NCBI RefSeq assembly: GCF_900103845.1
Contig: NZ_FNIJ01000010.1
Span: 62,001-126,000 of the forward strand
Source: Pseudomonas jinjuensis
Lineage (GTDB): Bacteria > Pseudomonadota > Gammaproteobacteria > Pseudomonadales > Pseudomonadaceae
DNA: 64,000 nt
Direction: 5' to 3'
The position numbers and the translations under genes were made by a program. Positions within the stretch are counted from its first letter, which is position 1. Each line of letters opens with the position of its first letter. The notes below the pieces were generated by a model. The model did not search any database and had not been told where the DNA came from. It was given only the letters and a program-made list of their open reading frames with translations. This document shows positions 44,378 through 52,242 of the stretch, piece by piece.

Positions 44378-45754
44378 ATGAACCGCATCCTGGCCTTCAA
44401 GCTCGGCGCCATTGCCGTGCTGATCCTGCTGCTGCTGATTCCCCTGCTGATGATCGACGGCCTGATCGGTGAGCGGCAGGCCTATCGCGATGGCGTGCTG
44501 GAGGACATCGCACGCAGTTCCAGCTATGCGCAGAAGATCACCGGTCCGCTGCTGGTGGTGCCCTACACCCGCACGGTGCGCGAGTGGCAGGTCGACGAGA
44601 AGACCGGCACGCGCACCCAGCAGGAACGCGAGCGGCGCGGCCGCCTGTACTTCCTCCCGGAAACCTTCGTCCTCGATGGACAGATGAACACCGAGCTGCG
44701 CCATCGCGGCATCTACGAGGCGCGCCTGTATCACGCCGATTCGCGGATCAGCGGGCACTTCCTGCTGCCGGCCAACTACGGCATCGACGAAAACCTCGCC
44801 GACTACCGCTTCGACCAGCCGTTCCTGGCGGCGGGCATCAGCGACGTGCGCGGCATCGAGAACGCGCTCCGGCTGCGCCTGAACGGCCAGGACCTGGCCT
44901 TCCAGCCGGGCAGCCAGGAAAGCCTGCTCGGCAGCGGCGTGCACGCCCCGCTTTCTGGAGTGAACGGCAGCGCCGAACAGCGCCTGGACTATGCCTTCGA
45001 CCTGGCTCTGCTCGGCAGTTCGCGGCTGGACATCACCCCGGTGGGGCGCGACAGCCAGGTCAGCCTGAAGTCCGACTGGCCGCACCCGAGCTTCGGCGGC
45101 GAATTCCTTCCGGCCGAGCGCACGGTCAGCGCCGACGGTTTCAGCGCGCGCTGGCGCAGCAGCTTCTTCGCCACCAACCTGGAAGAGGCGCTGCAGACCT
45201 GCATCGCCCGTGGCTGCGACGAACTGCGCGCGCCGAGCTTCGGCGTCGGCCTGATCGATCCGGTGGACCAGTATTTGAAGGCCGACCGGGCGATCAAGTA
45301 CGCGCTGCTGTTCATCGTCCTCACCTTCGCCGGCTTCTTCCTCTTCGAAGTGCTGGCGCGGCTGGCGGTGCACCCGATCCAGTACGCCCTGGTCGGCATG
45401 GCGCTGGCGCTGTTCTACCTGCTGTTGCTGTCGCTCAGTGAGCATCTCGGTTTCGAACTGGCCTACCTGATTTCCGCCGGCGCCTGCGTCGCGCTGATCG
45501 GCTTCTACCTCTGCCACGTGCTGCACAGCCTGGCTCGTGGCTGCGGTTTCAGCCTCGGCCTGGCGGCGCTCTACGGCATGCTCTACGGCCTGCTGCGCGC
45601 CGAGGACTATGCGCTGCTGATGGGCTCGCTGCTGCTGTTCGGCGTGCTCGCCGGGGTGATGGTGCTGACCCGCAAGCTGGACTGGTATGGCATCAGACCG
45701 CGCGGCAGGGACGAGCTGCAATGGTCGCTGGACGAGGTGGAGGTGCAGCAGTGA
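44378..45754 (+). CDS. creD: Inner-membrane protein CreD
   Basis: A 458-residue inner-membrane protein. One N-terminal helix (LGAIAVLILLLLIPLLMIDGLI) is followed by a large periplasmic region of about 280 residues and a C-terminal block of about five or six helices (ALLFIVLTFAGFFLFEVLARLAVHPIQYALVGMALALFYLLLLSLSEHLGFELAYLI). This is the CreD family layout. It is the main target of CreBC and is linked to beta-lactam resistance and envelope fitness in P. aeruginosa. GGAG precedes the ATG at 44378. Confidence 0.94.
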   Translation: MNRILAFKLGAIAVLILLLLIPLLMIDGLIGERQAYRDGVLEDIARSSSYAQKITGPLLVVPYTRTVREWQVDEKTGTRTQQERERRGRLYFLPETFVLDGQMNTELRHRGIYEARLYHADSRISGHFLLPANYGIDENLADYRFDQPFLAAGISDVRGIENALRLRLNGQDLAFQPGSQESLLGSGVHAPLSGVNGSAEQRLDYAFDLALLGSSRLDITPVGRDSQVSLKSDWPHPSFGGEFLPAERTVSADGFSARWRSSFFATNLEEALQTCIARGCDELRAPSFGVGLIDPVDQYLKADRAIKYALLFIVLTFAGFFLFEVLARLAVHPIQYALVGMALALFYLLLLSLSEHLGFELAYLISAGACVALIGFYLCHVLHSLARGCGFSLGLAALYGMLYGLLRAEDYALLMGSLLLFGVLAGVMVLTRKLDWYGIRPRGRDELQWSLDEVEVQQ

Positions 45755-45933
45755 GTGCCTGGCACGGACTGCGCGAGGAGCGGGAGCTGGGCGAGCGACT
45801 GGCGAGGCAGGTTGCCCAGCTCTTTCCGCCGATTCAGACGGGGCGGGTGGCGACCATGGACGGGCGCTGGGCGATCTCGGCGTACCACCCGGCCAGGCGC
45901 GGGTACTCGGCGCGCCAGTCCCACTCCGGCTGA
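45751..45933 (+). CDS. Possible short gene coupled to creD, perhaps a truncated remnant
   Basis: A GTG overlaps the creD stop by four bases (GTGA) and has an excellent GGAGGTG seven bases upstream. It opens 60 codons starting VSAWHGLREERELGERLARQVAQLFPP. Only the first 28 codons lie outside other genes; the rest runs antisense through the 3' end of the GST gene. The first part looks like an amphipathic helix. I do not recognise a family. It may be the remaining front of a gene once following creD, or chance. Confidence 0.35.
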   Translation: MSAWHGLREERELGERLARQVAQLFPPIQTGRVATMDGRWAISAYHPARRGYSARQSHSG

Positions 45934-46457
45934 CGCAGGTCGAGGTAGCCGAGGGCGCAGGCGAGGCCGATGGCGGCAATGTCGAAGTGTCCGGCGATCT
46001 CGGCGAAGGCGTCGTGCTCGAAATAGGCCAGGGAGCGGGTGATCTTGCCCTTCTGTCCGGCCAGCCATTCGCCCCAGCGCTTGTCTTCCGGGCGCACGAA
46101 GGTTTCGTAGCGGCTGATCACCGCGGCGTCGAGGATGGCGTCGGCCAGCGAGGCCAGGGTCAGCCGCCGCCAGCGCGCCGGACCGTCGCGGGGGATCAGC
46201 GGCTCGCCGGCGTGCTGGTGGTCGAGGTAGTCGAGGATCACCCGGCTGTCGTGCAGGGTCTGGCCGTCGGGCAGGCGCAGCGCGGGAATCTTGCCGGCCG
46301 GGTTGCTGGCGTTGACGCCGAGGTCGGGGCTGACCGGGCTGAGGTTGGCCGGCTGCAGCTCCACCCTGTCGAGCTGGCCGGTCTCGTGCAGCAGGACCAG
46401 CACCTTGCGCACGAAGGGCGAGGCGGGGGAGTGGAACAGGACGTGGGTGGCGCTCAT
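45834..46457 (-). CDS. Glutathione S-transferase family protein
   Basis: A 207-residue GST. The N-terminal thioredoxin-like domain shows HSPASPFVRKVLVLLHETG, then NPAGKIPALRLPDGQTLHDSRVILDYLD with the glutathione-binding Pro and Ser. The C-terminal all-alpha domain includes ISRYETFVRPEDKRWGEWLAGQ and ALGYLDLRQPEWDW. The substrate is unknown. It is convergent with creD and lies just upstream of the Vgb-like gene end; AGGAAA precedes the ATG. Confidence 0.9.
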   Translation of the reverse strand: MSATHVLFHSPASPFVRKVLVLLHETGQLDRVELQPANLSPVSPDLGVNASNPAGKIPALRLPDGQTLHDSRVILDYLDHQHAGEPLIPRDGPARWRRLTLASLADAILDAAVISRYETFVRPEDKRWGEWLAGQKGKITRSLAYFEHDAFAEIAGHFDIAAIGLACALGYLDLRQPEWDWRAEYPRLAGWYAEIAQRPSMVATRPV

Positions 46458-46467
46458 TCAGGTTTCC

Positions 46468-47427
46468 TCAATAACGGATGACCACCAGGCGATCGGTGCC
46501 GGACTCGGCGCCCCAGACTTCACCGGGGCGGCCGAGCAGCTGGCGCACGTTGGCGCCCGGGCGGTCGCTGGCATGGCGGGTGAAACGCTCGCTCTCCGGG
46601 TCGAAGCCGAGGATGGCATTGCTGGCGAAGTCGCTCAGCCAGACACGGTCCATGGCGTCGACATAGAGGGCGTAGGGCTGCGGATGATCGCCCGGCAGCT
46701 TCCAGGTTTTCCACTCCTTGCTGGCGGGGTCGTAGCGGCCCAGATGGCCGTCGTTCCACTGGCTGATCCACAGTCGGCCAACCGAATCGGACCACAGGCG
46801 CCGCGGACCGCTGCCCGCCGCCGGCGGATCGATGGGCGTGGCCGCGCCGGTCGTGCTGTCGACATGGGCGATATGGTCGCCGGCCAGCGACGCGTACCAG
46901 ACCTCGCCATCCGGCGTGACGGCGATGCCGTATGGCCCGCGGCCGCGCGGAGCCGGCCAGACCTTGATGTCGTGGCTGGCGGGGTCGAGCCGCCCGTAGA
47001 AGCCGCTCTGCCCGGTGAACCAGAGCAATCCGTCGTCATCGAACACAGCCGTGTTCAGGTTCGCACCGGCGGCATCCCTGGGCAGCGGAAAGACTTCGAT
47101 GCCAAGACGTTCTGCGTCCACGCGGACGATGGCGTTGAGGCCACCGTCGGTGATCCAGGCATCGCCGTCCGGGCCGCTGATCACCCCGTGCGGCGCGGAG
47201 CCCGGGCCGAGCGGGACCGTTTCGCTCCTGCCGGTCTGCGGGTCGAGGCGGCCAAGGGAGCCGGCGCGCTGGGCGGTGTACCAGACCTTGCCATCGGTGG
47301 TCGGCGCCACGTCGTGCGGGCCGCTGCCCCTGGGCACGTCGAAGTACTGCACGCTGGCGGCCTGGGCGGTGGCGTGCAGGGCCAGGCTGAACAGGGCGAG
47401 GAGCGGGAGGCGGAAGAGCGGGTGCAT
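46468..47427 (-). CDS. Virginiamycin B lyase (Vgb)-like beta-propeller protein
   Basis: A 319-residue secreted protein with a signal peptide (LPLLALFSLALHATAQAAS) and repeated propeller blades of the Vgb/SMP-30 type: GPHDVAPTTDGKVWYTAQRAGSLGRLDP, APHGVISGPDGDAWITDGG, GPYGIAVTPDGEVWYASLAG, QPYALYVDAMDRVWLSDFASNAILGFDP. Members include streptogramin lyase, but many are of unknown function, and the periplasmic location argues against an antibiotic-resistance role. GGAGAA precedes the ATG. The GST gene lies just downstream. Confidence 0.84.
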   Translation of the reverse strand: MHPLFRLPLLALFSLALHATAQAASVQYFDVPRGSGPHDVAPTTDGKVWYTAQRAGSLGRLDPQTGRSETVPLGPGSAPHGVISGPDGDAWITDGGLNAIVRVDAERLGIEVFPLPRDAAGANLNTAVFDDDGLLWFTGQSGFYGRLDPASHDIKVWPAPRGRGPYGIAVTPDGEVWYASLAGDHIAHVDSTTGAATPIDPPAAGSGPRRLWSDSVGRLWISQWNDGHLGRYDPASKEWKTWKLPGDHPQPYALYVDAMDRVWLSDFASNAILGFDPESERFTRHASDRPGANVRQLLGRPGEVWGAESGTDRLVVIRY

Positions 47428-47523
47428 GGGGTTCTCCCTGGCCGGGCTGGGTGTGCAGAGACTTTAGCCCGGGCGCAGGGAGGGAGCGAACCGCGGGGCC
47501 GCGCCCTGCGATCCGGAAAACAG

Positions 47524-47547
47524 ACGGGGCCGCATCTGCGGCCCCGT
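47524..47547 (-). terminator. Intrinsic terminator after the siderophore receptor
   Basis: ACGGGGCCGCA / TGCGGCCCCGT with a tiny loop lies six bases beyond the receptor stop. On the minus strand it is followed by CTGTTTTCC, a modest T tract. Confidence 0.75.
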
Positions 47548-47552
47548 TCGTA

Positions 47553-49970
47553 TCACCACTTGTAGTCGACGCTGGCGACCACGTTGCGGCGGTCGCCGTA
47601 GTAGCAGTAGAAGCCGTCGCAGGTGGAGATGTACTCCTTGTCGAACACGTTGTTGGCGTTCACCGCCACGCTCAGGCCCTGCAGGCTGCCGTCCAGGCGG
47701 CCGAGGTCGTAGCGTACCGCGGCGTCGTAGACGGTGTAGGAACCGGTGTGGCCGTCCGACTTGTCGCGCACGAAGGCCATGCTGCCGATGGCGATGTTGT
47801 CGGTCTCGCCCACGTAGCGCACGCCGAAGCCGGTGCTGAAACCGTCCAGCCAGCCCTGGGTCCAGTTGTAGTCGGCCCACAGCGACGCCTGGTTCTCCGG
47901 GGTCAGCGGCAGCGGGCGGTTCTTGTCCGCTTGCTGGGCGACCTTGGTCATCTTGCTGTTGGCGTAGGTGTAGGCGGCGGTCACCTTGAGGTTGTCGGTG
48001 ACGCTGCCGACGGCCTCCAGCTCGAAACCGCGGACTTCAGCCTCGCCTACCGGGCGGCTGATGAAGTCGCTGCCGGTGAGGACGATGTTCTCGCGGGTCA
48101 GGTCATACACCGCGGCGCTGAGCAGCAGGTCGCGGCCCGGCGGCTGGTACTTGATGCCCGCCTCGTACTGCTTGCCCGTGCTTGGCTCGAAGATCTCGCC
48201 GTTGGCACCGCCCGGCTCGGGCTGGAACGACTCGGCATAGGACACGTAGGGCGCCACGCCGTTGTCGAATACATAGCTGAGCGCCGCGTTGCCGCTGAAC
48301 TGCATGTCGCGGCGAGTATCGGTCGCGCCGTTGCCGACGTTGTAGAACTTGGTGCCGGTATGCACCCAGTCCTCGCGGCCGCCGAGGGTCAGGCGCCAGT
48401 TGTCGAGGGCCATCTGGTCCTGCACGTACAGGCCGGTGTCGCGCATCTTCTGGTTGTAGTCGTTGATGGCGAAGTAGCTGACGTTACTGAAGTCCTGGCC
48501 GTAGATGGGGTCGATGATGTTGCTGGTGGGGGCGGCGCCGAAGAGCCAGCTGAAGTTGTTGTTGGCGCGCTGGTGGTCGAGGCCGAGCAGCAGGGTGTGC
48601 TTGACCGCACCGGTGGCGAAATCGGCCTGGAAGTTGTTGTCCACGGCGAACTGGCTGATGTCCTCGTTCACGACGTTGGCGCCGCGCTGCAGGGTGCCGT
48701 CGTCGGCCACCGAGAAGGCGCTGCCGCCGGCGGTGATGCCCTGGAACGACAGGTCGCTCTTGGTGTAGCGCAGGTTCTGGCGGAACTGCCAGACATCGTT
48801 GAGGCGATGCTCGAAGGCGTAGCCGAGGGCGTAATAGGTCTTGTCGTAGAACTCCCAGTCCGGATCGCCCAGGTTCTCGTGGAATTTCACTTCGCCGGCC
48901 GGGGTCGGCAGCTTGGTGCCCTGCAGCGGCAGGAACTGGCTGGTGATGCCGGTATCGTCGCGGTTGTACTGCGAGAGGAAGGTCAGGCGGGTGTCGTCGC
49001 TGAAGTTCCAGGTGATGCTCGGCGCGATGTTGTAGCGCTTGTTGTCGATGTGATCGATCTGGGTGTTGCTGTCGCGCACCAGGCCGCTGACGCGGTAGAG
49101 CATCTTGCCCTGGTCGTCGATCCTGCCGGTGCTGTCGAAGGCGATCTGCTTGTGCTCGTAGCTGCCGACCTGAGCCTGCACCTCGTGGCTGCTTTCTTCC
49201 TGCGGACGGCGGCTGACCATGTCCAGCAGGCCGCCGGGCGGGGTCTGGCCATAGATGGAGGAAGCCGGGCCGCGCAGCAGGGCGACGCGCTCCAGGTCCC
49301 AGGTCTCCAGCTTGGGCATGACGTAGGAGCCCTTCGGCAGCGGCAGGCCGTCGAGGAACTGGGTGGGTTCGAAGCCGCGCACCTTCAGCCACTCGGCGCG
49401 GGTGTCGCTGCCGTAGCTGCTGGCGATCACGCCGGGCATGTAGCGCACCGCGTCGTCGAGGTTCTGCACGTTGCGGTCGACCATCTGCTCGCGGGTGGCG
49501 ACGGAGATCGAGCGCGGGGTTTCCAGGATCGGGGTGTCGGTCTTGGTGCCGGCCATGCTGCGGCTGGCCATGTAGCCCTGCACCGGACCCTGCGGGTCTT
49601 CCTGCTGGCCGCTGACGGTGGTGGCGGACATGCTCAGGGTGTCCTGCGGGATCGGACGCAGGCTGAAGCTGCCGGATTCGCTCTGCACCAGCTCCAGGCC
49701 GCTGCCCTTGAGCGCCTGCTGCAGCGCGCCGACGGCGTCGTAGCTGCCCTGCACGGCGTGCGCGGTGCGGCCGCTGGCCAGCGCCGGGTCGAGGCTCAGG
49801 CTCAGCCCGCCTTCGGCGGCGATGCGGTTGAGGGTGCTGGCCAGCGGGCCGGCGGGAATCTGGTAGCTGCGCACGCTGTCATCGGCGACCGCGCCGCTCA
49901 GCGGGGTGGCGAGGAGGATGGCGGCGGCCAGCAGGTGGGGCCGGAAGGCCAGGTCGAACGAACGGGGCAT
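47553..49970 (-). CDS. TonB-dependent siderophore receptor with signalling (STN) domain, FiuA-like
   Basis: An 805-residue outer-membrane receptor. A signal peptide is followed by an N-terminal STN signalling domain (about residues 32-105: YQIPAGPLASTLNRIAAEGGLSLSLDP). Then come a plug with ETPRSISVATREQMVDRNVQNLDDAVRYMPGV, a barrel, and a C-terminal aromatic end (VASVDYKW). The STN domain means it signals to an inner-membrane FecR-type protein, and such a protein and an ECF sigma lie next upstream. This set matches fiuA-fiuR-fiuI of P. aeruginosa from memory, whose ligand is ferrichrome; that ligand is an inference here. The start at 49970 has CAGGAG; an upstream TTG is rejected. A Fur-like site lies just upstream. 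Confidence 0.93.
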   Translation of the reverse strand: MPRSFDLAFRPHLLAAAILLATPLSGAVADDSVRSYQIPAGPLASTLNRIAAEGGLSLSLDPALASGRTAHAVQGSYDAVGALQQALKGSGLELVQSESGSFSLRPIPQDTLSMSATTVSGQQEDPQGPVQGYMASRSMAGTKTDTPILETPRSISVATREQMVDRNVQNLDDAVRYMPGVIASSYGSDTRAEWLKVRGFEPTQFLDGLPLPKGSYVMPKLETWDLERVALLRGPASSIYGQTPPGGLLDMVSRRPQEESSHEVQAQVGSYEHKQIAFDSTGRIDDQGKMLYRVSGLVRDSNTQIDHIDNKRYNIAPSITWNFSDDTRLTFLSQYNRDDTGITSQFLPLQGTKLPTPAGEVKFHENLGDPDWEFYDKTYYALGYAFEHRLNDVWQFRQNLRYTKSDLSFQGITAGGSAFSVADDGTLQRGANVVNEDISQFAVDNNFQADFATGAVKHTLLLGLDHQRANNNFSWLFGAAPTSNIIDPIYGQDFSNVSYFAINDYNQKMRDTGLYVQDQMALDNWRLTLGGREDWVHTGTKFYNVGNGATDTRRDMQFSGNAALSYVFDNGVAPYVSYAESFQPEPGGANGEIFEPSTGKQYEAGIKYQPPGRDLLLSAAVYDLTRENIVLTGSDFISRPVGEAEVRGFELEAVGSVTDNLKVTAAYTYANSKMTKVAQQADKNRPLPLTPENQASLWADYNWTQGWLDGFSTGFGVRYVGETDNIAIGSMAFVRDKSDGHTGSYTVYDAAVRYDLGRLDGSLQGLSVAVNANNVFDKEYISTCDGFYCYYGDRRNVVASVDYKW

Positions 49971-49982
49971 CGAGGAAAACTC

Positions 49983-50001
49983 CTGAATGAAAATTACTCT
50001 C
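49983..50001 (-). promoter_or_regulatory. Fur-box-like site of the siderophore receptor
   Basis: GAGAGTAATTTTCATTCAG on the minus strand matches 11 of 19 positions of the palindromic Fur consensus GATAATGATAATCATTATC. It lies 12-30 bases upstream of the receptor ATG, where it could block transcription or translation in iron-rich cells. Confidence 0.55.
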
Positions 50002-50194
50002 AATGCCTCCTTGCCGAATGAGATTCAAAAAGTGATAGGGCTGGGTGAAAAAAAATTTCGGCGCTGCCGGGAAATCCTCTGCGACGGGGCAAACCGTCTG
50101 GCGGATGACGCTGGCGCGTCATGCGCCCTACGCCGTGTTCGAACGGACCGTGTAGGAGCGAGCTTGCTCGCGAACCGGTCCCGCTGTGGAGCTT

Positions 50195-50257
50195 GTTCGC
50201 TAGGCGCCCCCCTCGTTCCTACGAAAAGCATCGCGGCCCTGGATTACCTGTAGGAGC
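50195..50257. repeat. Repeat block shared with 4185-4257
   Basis: Bases 50201-50257 match 4201-4257 with two mismatches over 57 bases, including TAGGCGCCCCCCTCGTTCCTAC and CGCGGCCCTGGA. The part before differs: GTTCGC joins directly to TAGGCGCC here, while the 4185 copy has GAGCAAGGGC between them. Confidence 0.85.
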
Positions 50258-50284
50258 AACTGTCTTCACATCGGCGCGGTGCAT

Positions 50285-50417
50285 CCCCTCACCCTAACCC
50301 TCTCCCGGAGGGAGAGGGGACTGTCCGGAGTTGCCGGTTGGCACATCATTCATCCTGACGCCAATCTGCCCCCTCTCCCTCTGGAGCGGGGCGCGCAGCC
50401 AGGGCTGGGGGTGAGGG
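50285..50417. repeat. CCCTCACCC/CCCTCTCC inverted repeat
   Basis: CCCTCACCCTAACCCTCTCC at 50287 pairs in part with the distal GGGGGTGAGGG at 50407-50417. Internal hairpins are CCCTCTCC/GGAGAGGG. Elements of this kind are dispersed in many beta- and gammaproteobacterial genomes. Confidence 0.65.
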
Positions 50418-50485
50418 AAACCACGACGCCAGACTTTCCCGTAGGACCATGCCCGCGACCGCGCGCCAACTGTGCGCTGACGGCG

Positions 50486-51445
50486 TCACTCGCGCGGCAC
50501 CACCTTGACCCACCAGTCGCCGCTGCGCTCGATGCGCACCGGGAGGGTCGGTTCCAGCGACTTCAGCGCCAGGTCGGTGTCGCGCAGCGGGAAGCTGCCG
50601 GTGATGCGCAGCCCGGCGACCGCCGGATCGACGCCGAGATGGCCGCTGCGGTATTCGCCGAGCCTGTCGATCAGCTCGCCGAGGGGCACGTTGTCCACCA
50701 CCAGCATGCCGTGGGTCCAGGCGTCGGCGGTGGCGCTGTTCGCCTCCAGCGGGCCGAGGCCGTCGCGGCGCACCAGCACGTGCTGGCCCTGCTGGATCAC
50801 CTTCTCGTCCGTCAGGCGCTCCGGGCGCGCCGCCACCGCCGATTGCAGGACGCTGAGCAGCGTGCCGTCCTCCGCGCGCTGCACCAGGAAGCGCGTGCCG
50901 AGGGCGCGCAGGCGGCCGTCGCGGGTCTCGACGATGAATGGACGACTGTCGCCATGGGCGGTCTGCACCATGATCTCGCCGCTGAGCAGGACGATCCGCC
51001 GTTCCTGCGCATCGAAGCGGATGTCCAGGGCGGTGCGGCTGTCGAGCTTGACCAGGGTGTCGTCCGCCAGGCGCAGCTCGCGGAGTTCGCCGGTATGGGT
51101 GACCACGTCGGCCAGCGCGTAGCGCACCGGCAGGTAGCGGTTGCCCAGGGTCAGCGCCAGCGCGCCGGCCAGCAGCAGCGACAGCCCGGTGCCGGCCAGG
51201 CGCCGCAGCCGCCGGCGGGATTCGTCGGGCGCCCGCAGCAGCGCACTGCGCGCTGCCGGTGCGCTGGCCGCGGCGAGGTTCTGGTCGAGCATGCCGAGCT
51301 GGCTCCAGGCGCGGGCGTGCTCGCTGTGCGCGGCGTGCCAGCGGGCGAAGGCGGCTTCGTCCTCGGGATGTGCCTCGCCGGAACCGAGGCGCAGCTGCCA
51401 GGCGATGGCCTCGTCGAGCACGCGCAGCGGAACCGGGCCTTTCAT
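50486..51445 (-). CDS. FecR-family transmembrane regulator (anti-sigma), FiuR-like
   Basis: A 319-residue FecR-type protein. The N-terminal cytoplasmic part has the DUF4880-like helix (VLDEAIAWQLRLGSGEAHPEDEAAFARWHAAHSEHARAW). One transmembrane helix (LAGTGLSLLLAGALALTLG) is followed by the periplasmic FecR domain (VVTHTGELRELRLADDTLVKLDSRTALDI ... GRLRALGTRFLVQ) and a C-terminal STN-like part (NVPLGELIDRLGEY). It relays receptor occupancy to the sigma factor encoded just upstream, with a four-base ATGA overlap. Confidence 0.92.
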   Translation of the reverse strand: MKGPVPLRVLDEAIAWQLRLGSGEAHPEDEAAFARWHAAHSEHARAWSQLGMLDQNLAAASAPAARSALLRAPDESRRRLRRLAGTGLSLLLAGALALTLGNRYLPVRYALADVVTHTGELRELRLADDTLVKLDSRTALDIRFDAQERRIVLLSGEIMVQTAHGDSRPFIVETRDGRLRALGTRFLVQRAEDGTLLSVLQSAVAARPERLTDEKVIQQGQHVLVRRDGLGPLEANSATADAWTHGMLVVDNVPLGELIDRLGEYRSGHLGVDPAVAGLRITGSFPLRDTDLALKSLEPTLPVRIERSGDWWVKVVPRE

Positions 51446-51951
51446 GTCGGCTCTCCGTACAGGGCGATGTAGCACTGGCGCAGGCCCTGGGCGATGTACT
51501 GGCGCACGCGCGGCACCGAGACGCCGAGGCGTTCGGCGATTTCCGCATGGCCGAGGCCGTCGAGGCGGTTGAGCAGGAAGGCGCTGCGCGCGCGGGCGGA
51601 GAGTTTGCCGAGCAGGCGTTCGATTTCGCGCAGGTCGGCGAGGATCAGGCACTGTTCCTCGGCCGAGGGCTGCAGCGGCTCGGGCAGGCGCTGCAGTTCT
51701 TCCAGGTAGGCCTGTTCCAGCGCGGCGCGGCGCCACTGGTCGATCAGCAGGCCCTTGGCGATGGCCAGGAGGAACGCGCGCGGCTCCTTCAGCGAGGGCA
51801 GTTCGGCGCGGCCGAGGACGCGGACGAAGGTGTCCTGGCCGAGGTCCTCTGCGCGCTGCCGACAGCCGATGCCGCGCTGCAGCCAGGCGACCAGCCACTC
51901 CCGGTGGTCGCGATACAGCGTCCCGACAATTTCGCCGTTGCTGGCCAACAC
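51442..51951 (-). CDS. ECF sigma-70 family factor, FiuI-like
   Basis: A 169-residue iron-uptake ECF sigma factor. Region 2 includes GCRQRAEDLGQDTFVRVLGR and region 4 includes LNRLDGLGHAEIAERLGVSVPRVRQYIAQGL. The start is taken as GTG at 51951, preceded by GGGGGAG. Upstream codons to 52005 (which begins with TTG) have no family support. It overlaps the FecR gene by four bases. A gene order of sigma, FecR, receptor on one strand is the usual FecIRA-type cell-surface signalling unit. Confidence 0.92.
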   Translation of the reverse strand: MLASNGEIVGTLYRDHREWLVAWLQRGIGCRQRAEDLGQDTFVRVLGRAELPSLKEPRAFLLAIAKGLLIDQWRRAALEQAYLEELQRLPEPLQPSAEEQCLILADLREIERLLGKLSARARSAFLLNRLDGLGHAEIAERLGVSVPRVRQYIAQGLRQCYIALYGEPT

Positions 51952-52098
51952 CCTTGCTCCCCCATCCCACGCGGGACGAAATAACAAAACGATAAGTATT
52001 CGCAAATGATCTCAAGATGCGACTACGCCTGCAATTGGCTCCTGTCGGTTTTTGCACGATTGGGGGCCGGGATGAGTGCGCCCCAACGCCGAAGGTCC

Positions 52099-52165
52099 TG
52101 TAGGAGCGGGCCATGCCTGCGAAAGACCGGCAGCGCCGATGTCGCGCGCATGGTGCTCCTACAGG
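52099..52165. repeat. REP pair
   Basis: TGTAGGAGCGGGCCATGCCTGCGAA faces CGCGCATGGTGCTCCTACAG between glcB and the sigma gene. Confidence 0.8.
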
Positions 52166-52196
52166 AAAGCGGCGCCGCTGGAATCGGCCAGGCAAG

Positions 52197-52221
52197 AAAA
52201 AACCGCCCCGAAGGGCGGTTT
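52197..52221 (-). terminator. Intrinsic terminator after glcB
   Basis: On the minus strand AACCGCCC TTCG GGGCGGTT is followed by a run of T, 21 bases after the glcB stop. Confidence 0.93.
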
Positions 52222-52242
52222 CCTTTTATTGCAGGCTGCGGA

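Larger units (their letters stand above)
49971..50485. other. Gene-free stretch between the receptor and the fecR gene
   Basis: This 515-base gap carries the receptor promoter with a Fur-like box at 49983-50001, a GATGACGC-type repeat at 50102-50131, a REP at 50151-50175, the repeat block 50195-50257 shared with 4185-4257, and a long imperfect inverted repeat of CCCTCACCC/CCCTCTCC type at 50285-50417. No gene is visible. Several open frames on both strands are repeat translations. Confidence 0.75.

Noticed and set aside
50285-50417. CRISPR-like array or phage attachment site in the repeat-rich gap
   Set aside because: Repeats are inverted, unequal in length and not evenly spaced; no cas or integrase gene lies nearby.
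51991-52010. Fur-box-like GATAAGTATTCGCAAATGAT upstream of the ECF sigma gene
   Set aside because: Only about 9 of 19 positions match the consensus and the dyad is poor. Iron control of this gene is plausible from its family but not shown by this site.
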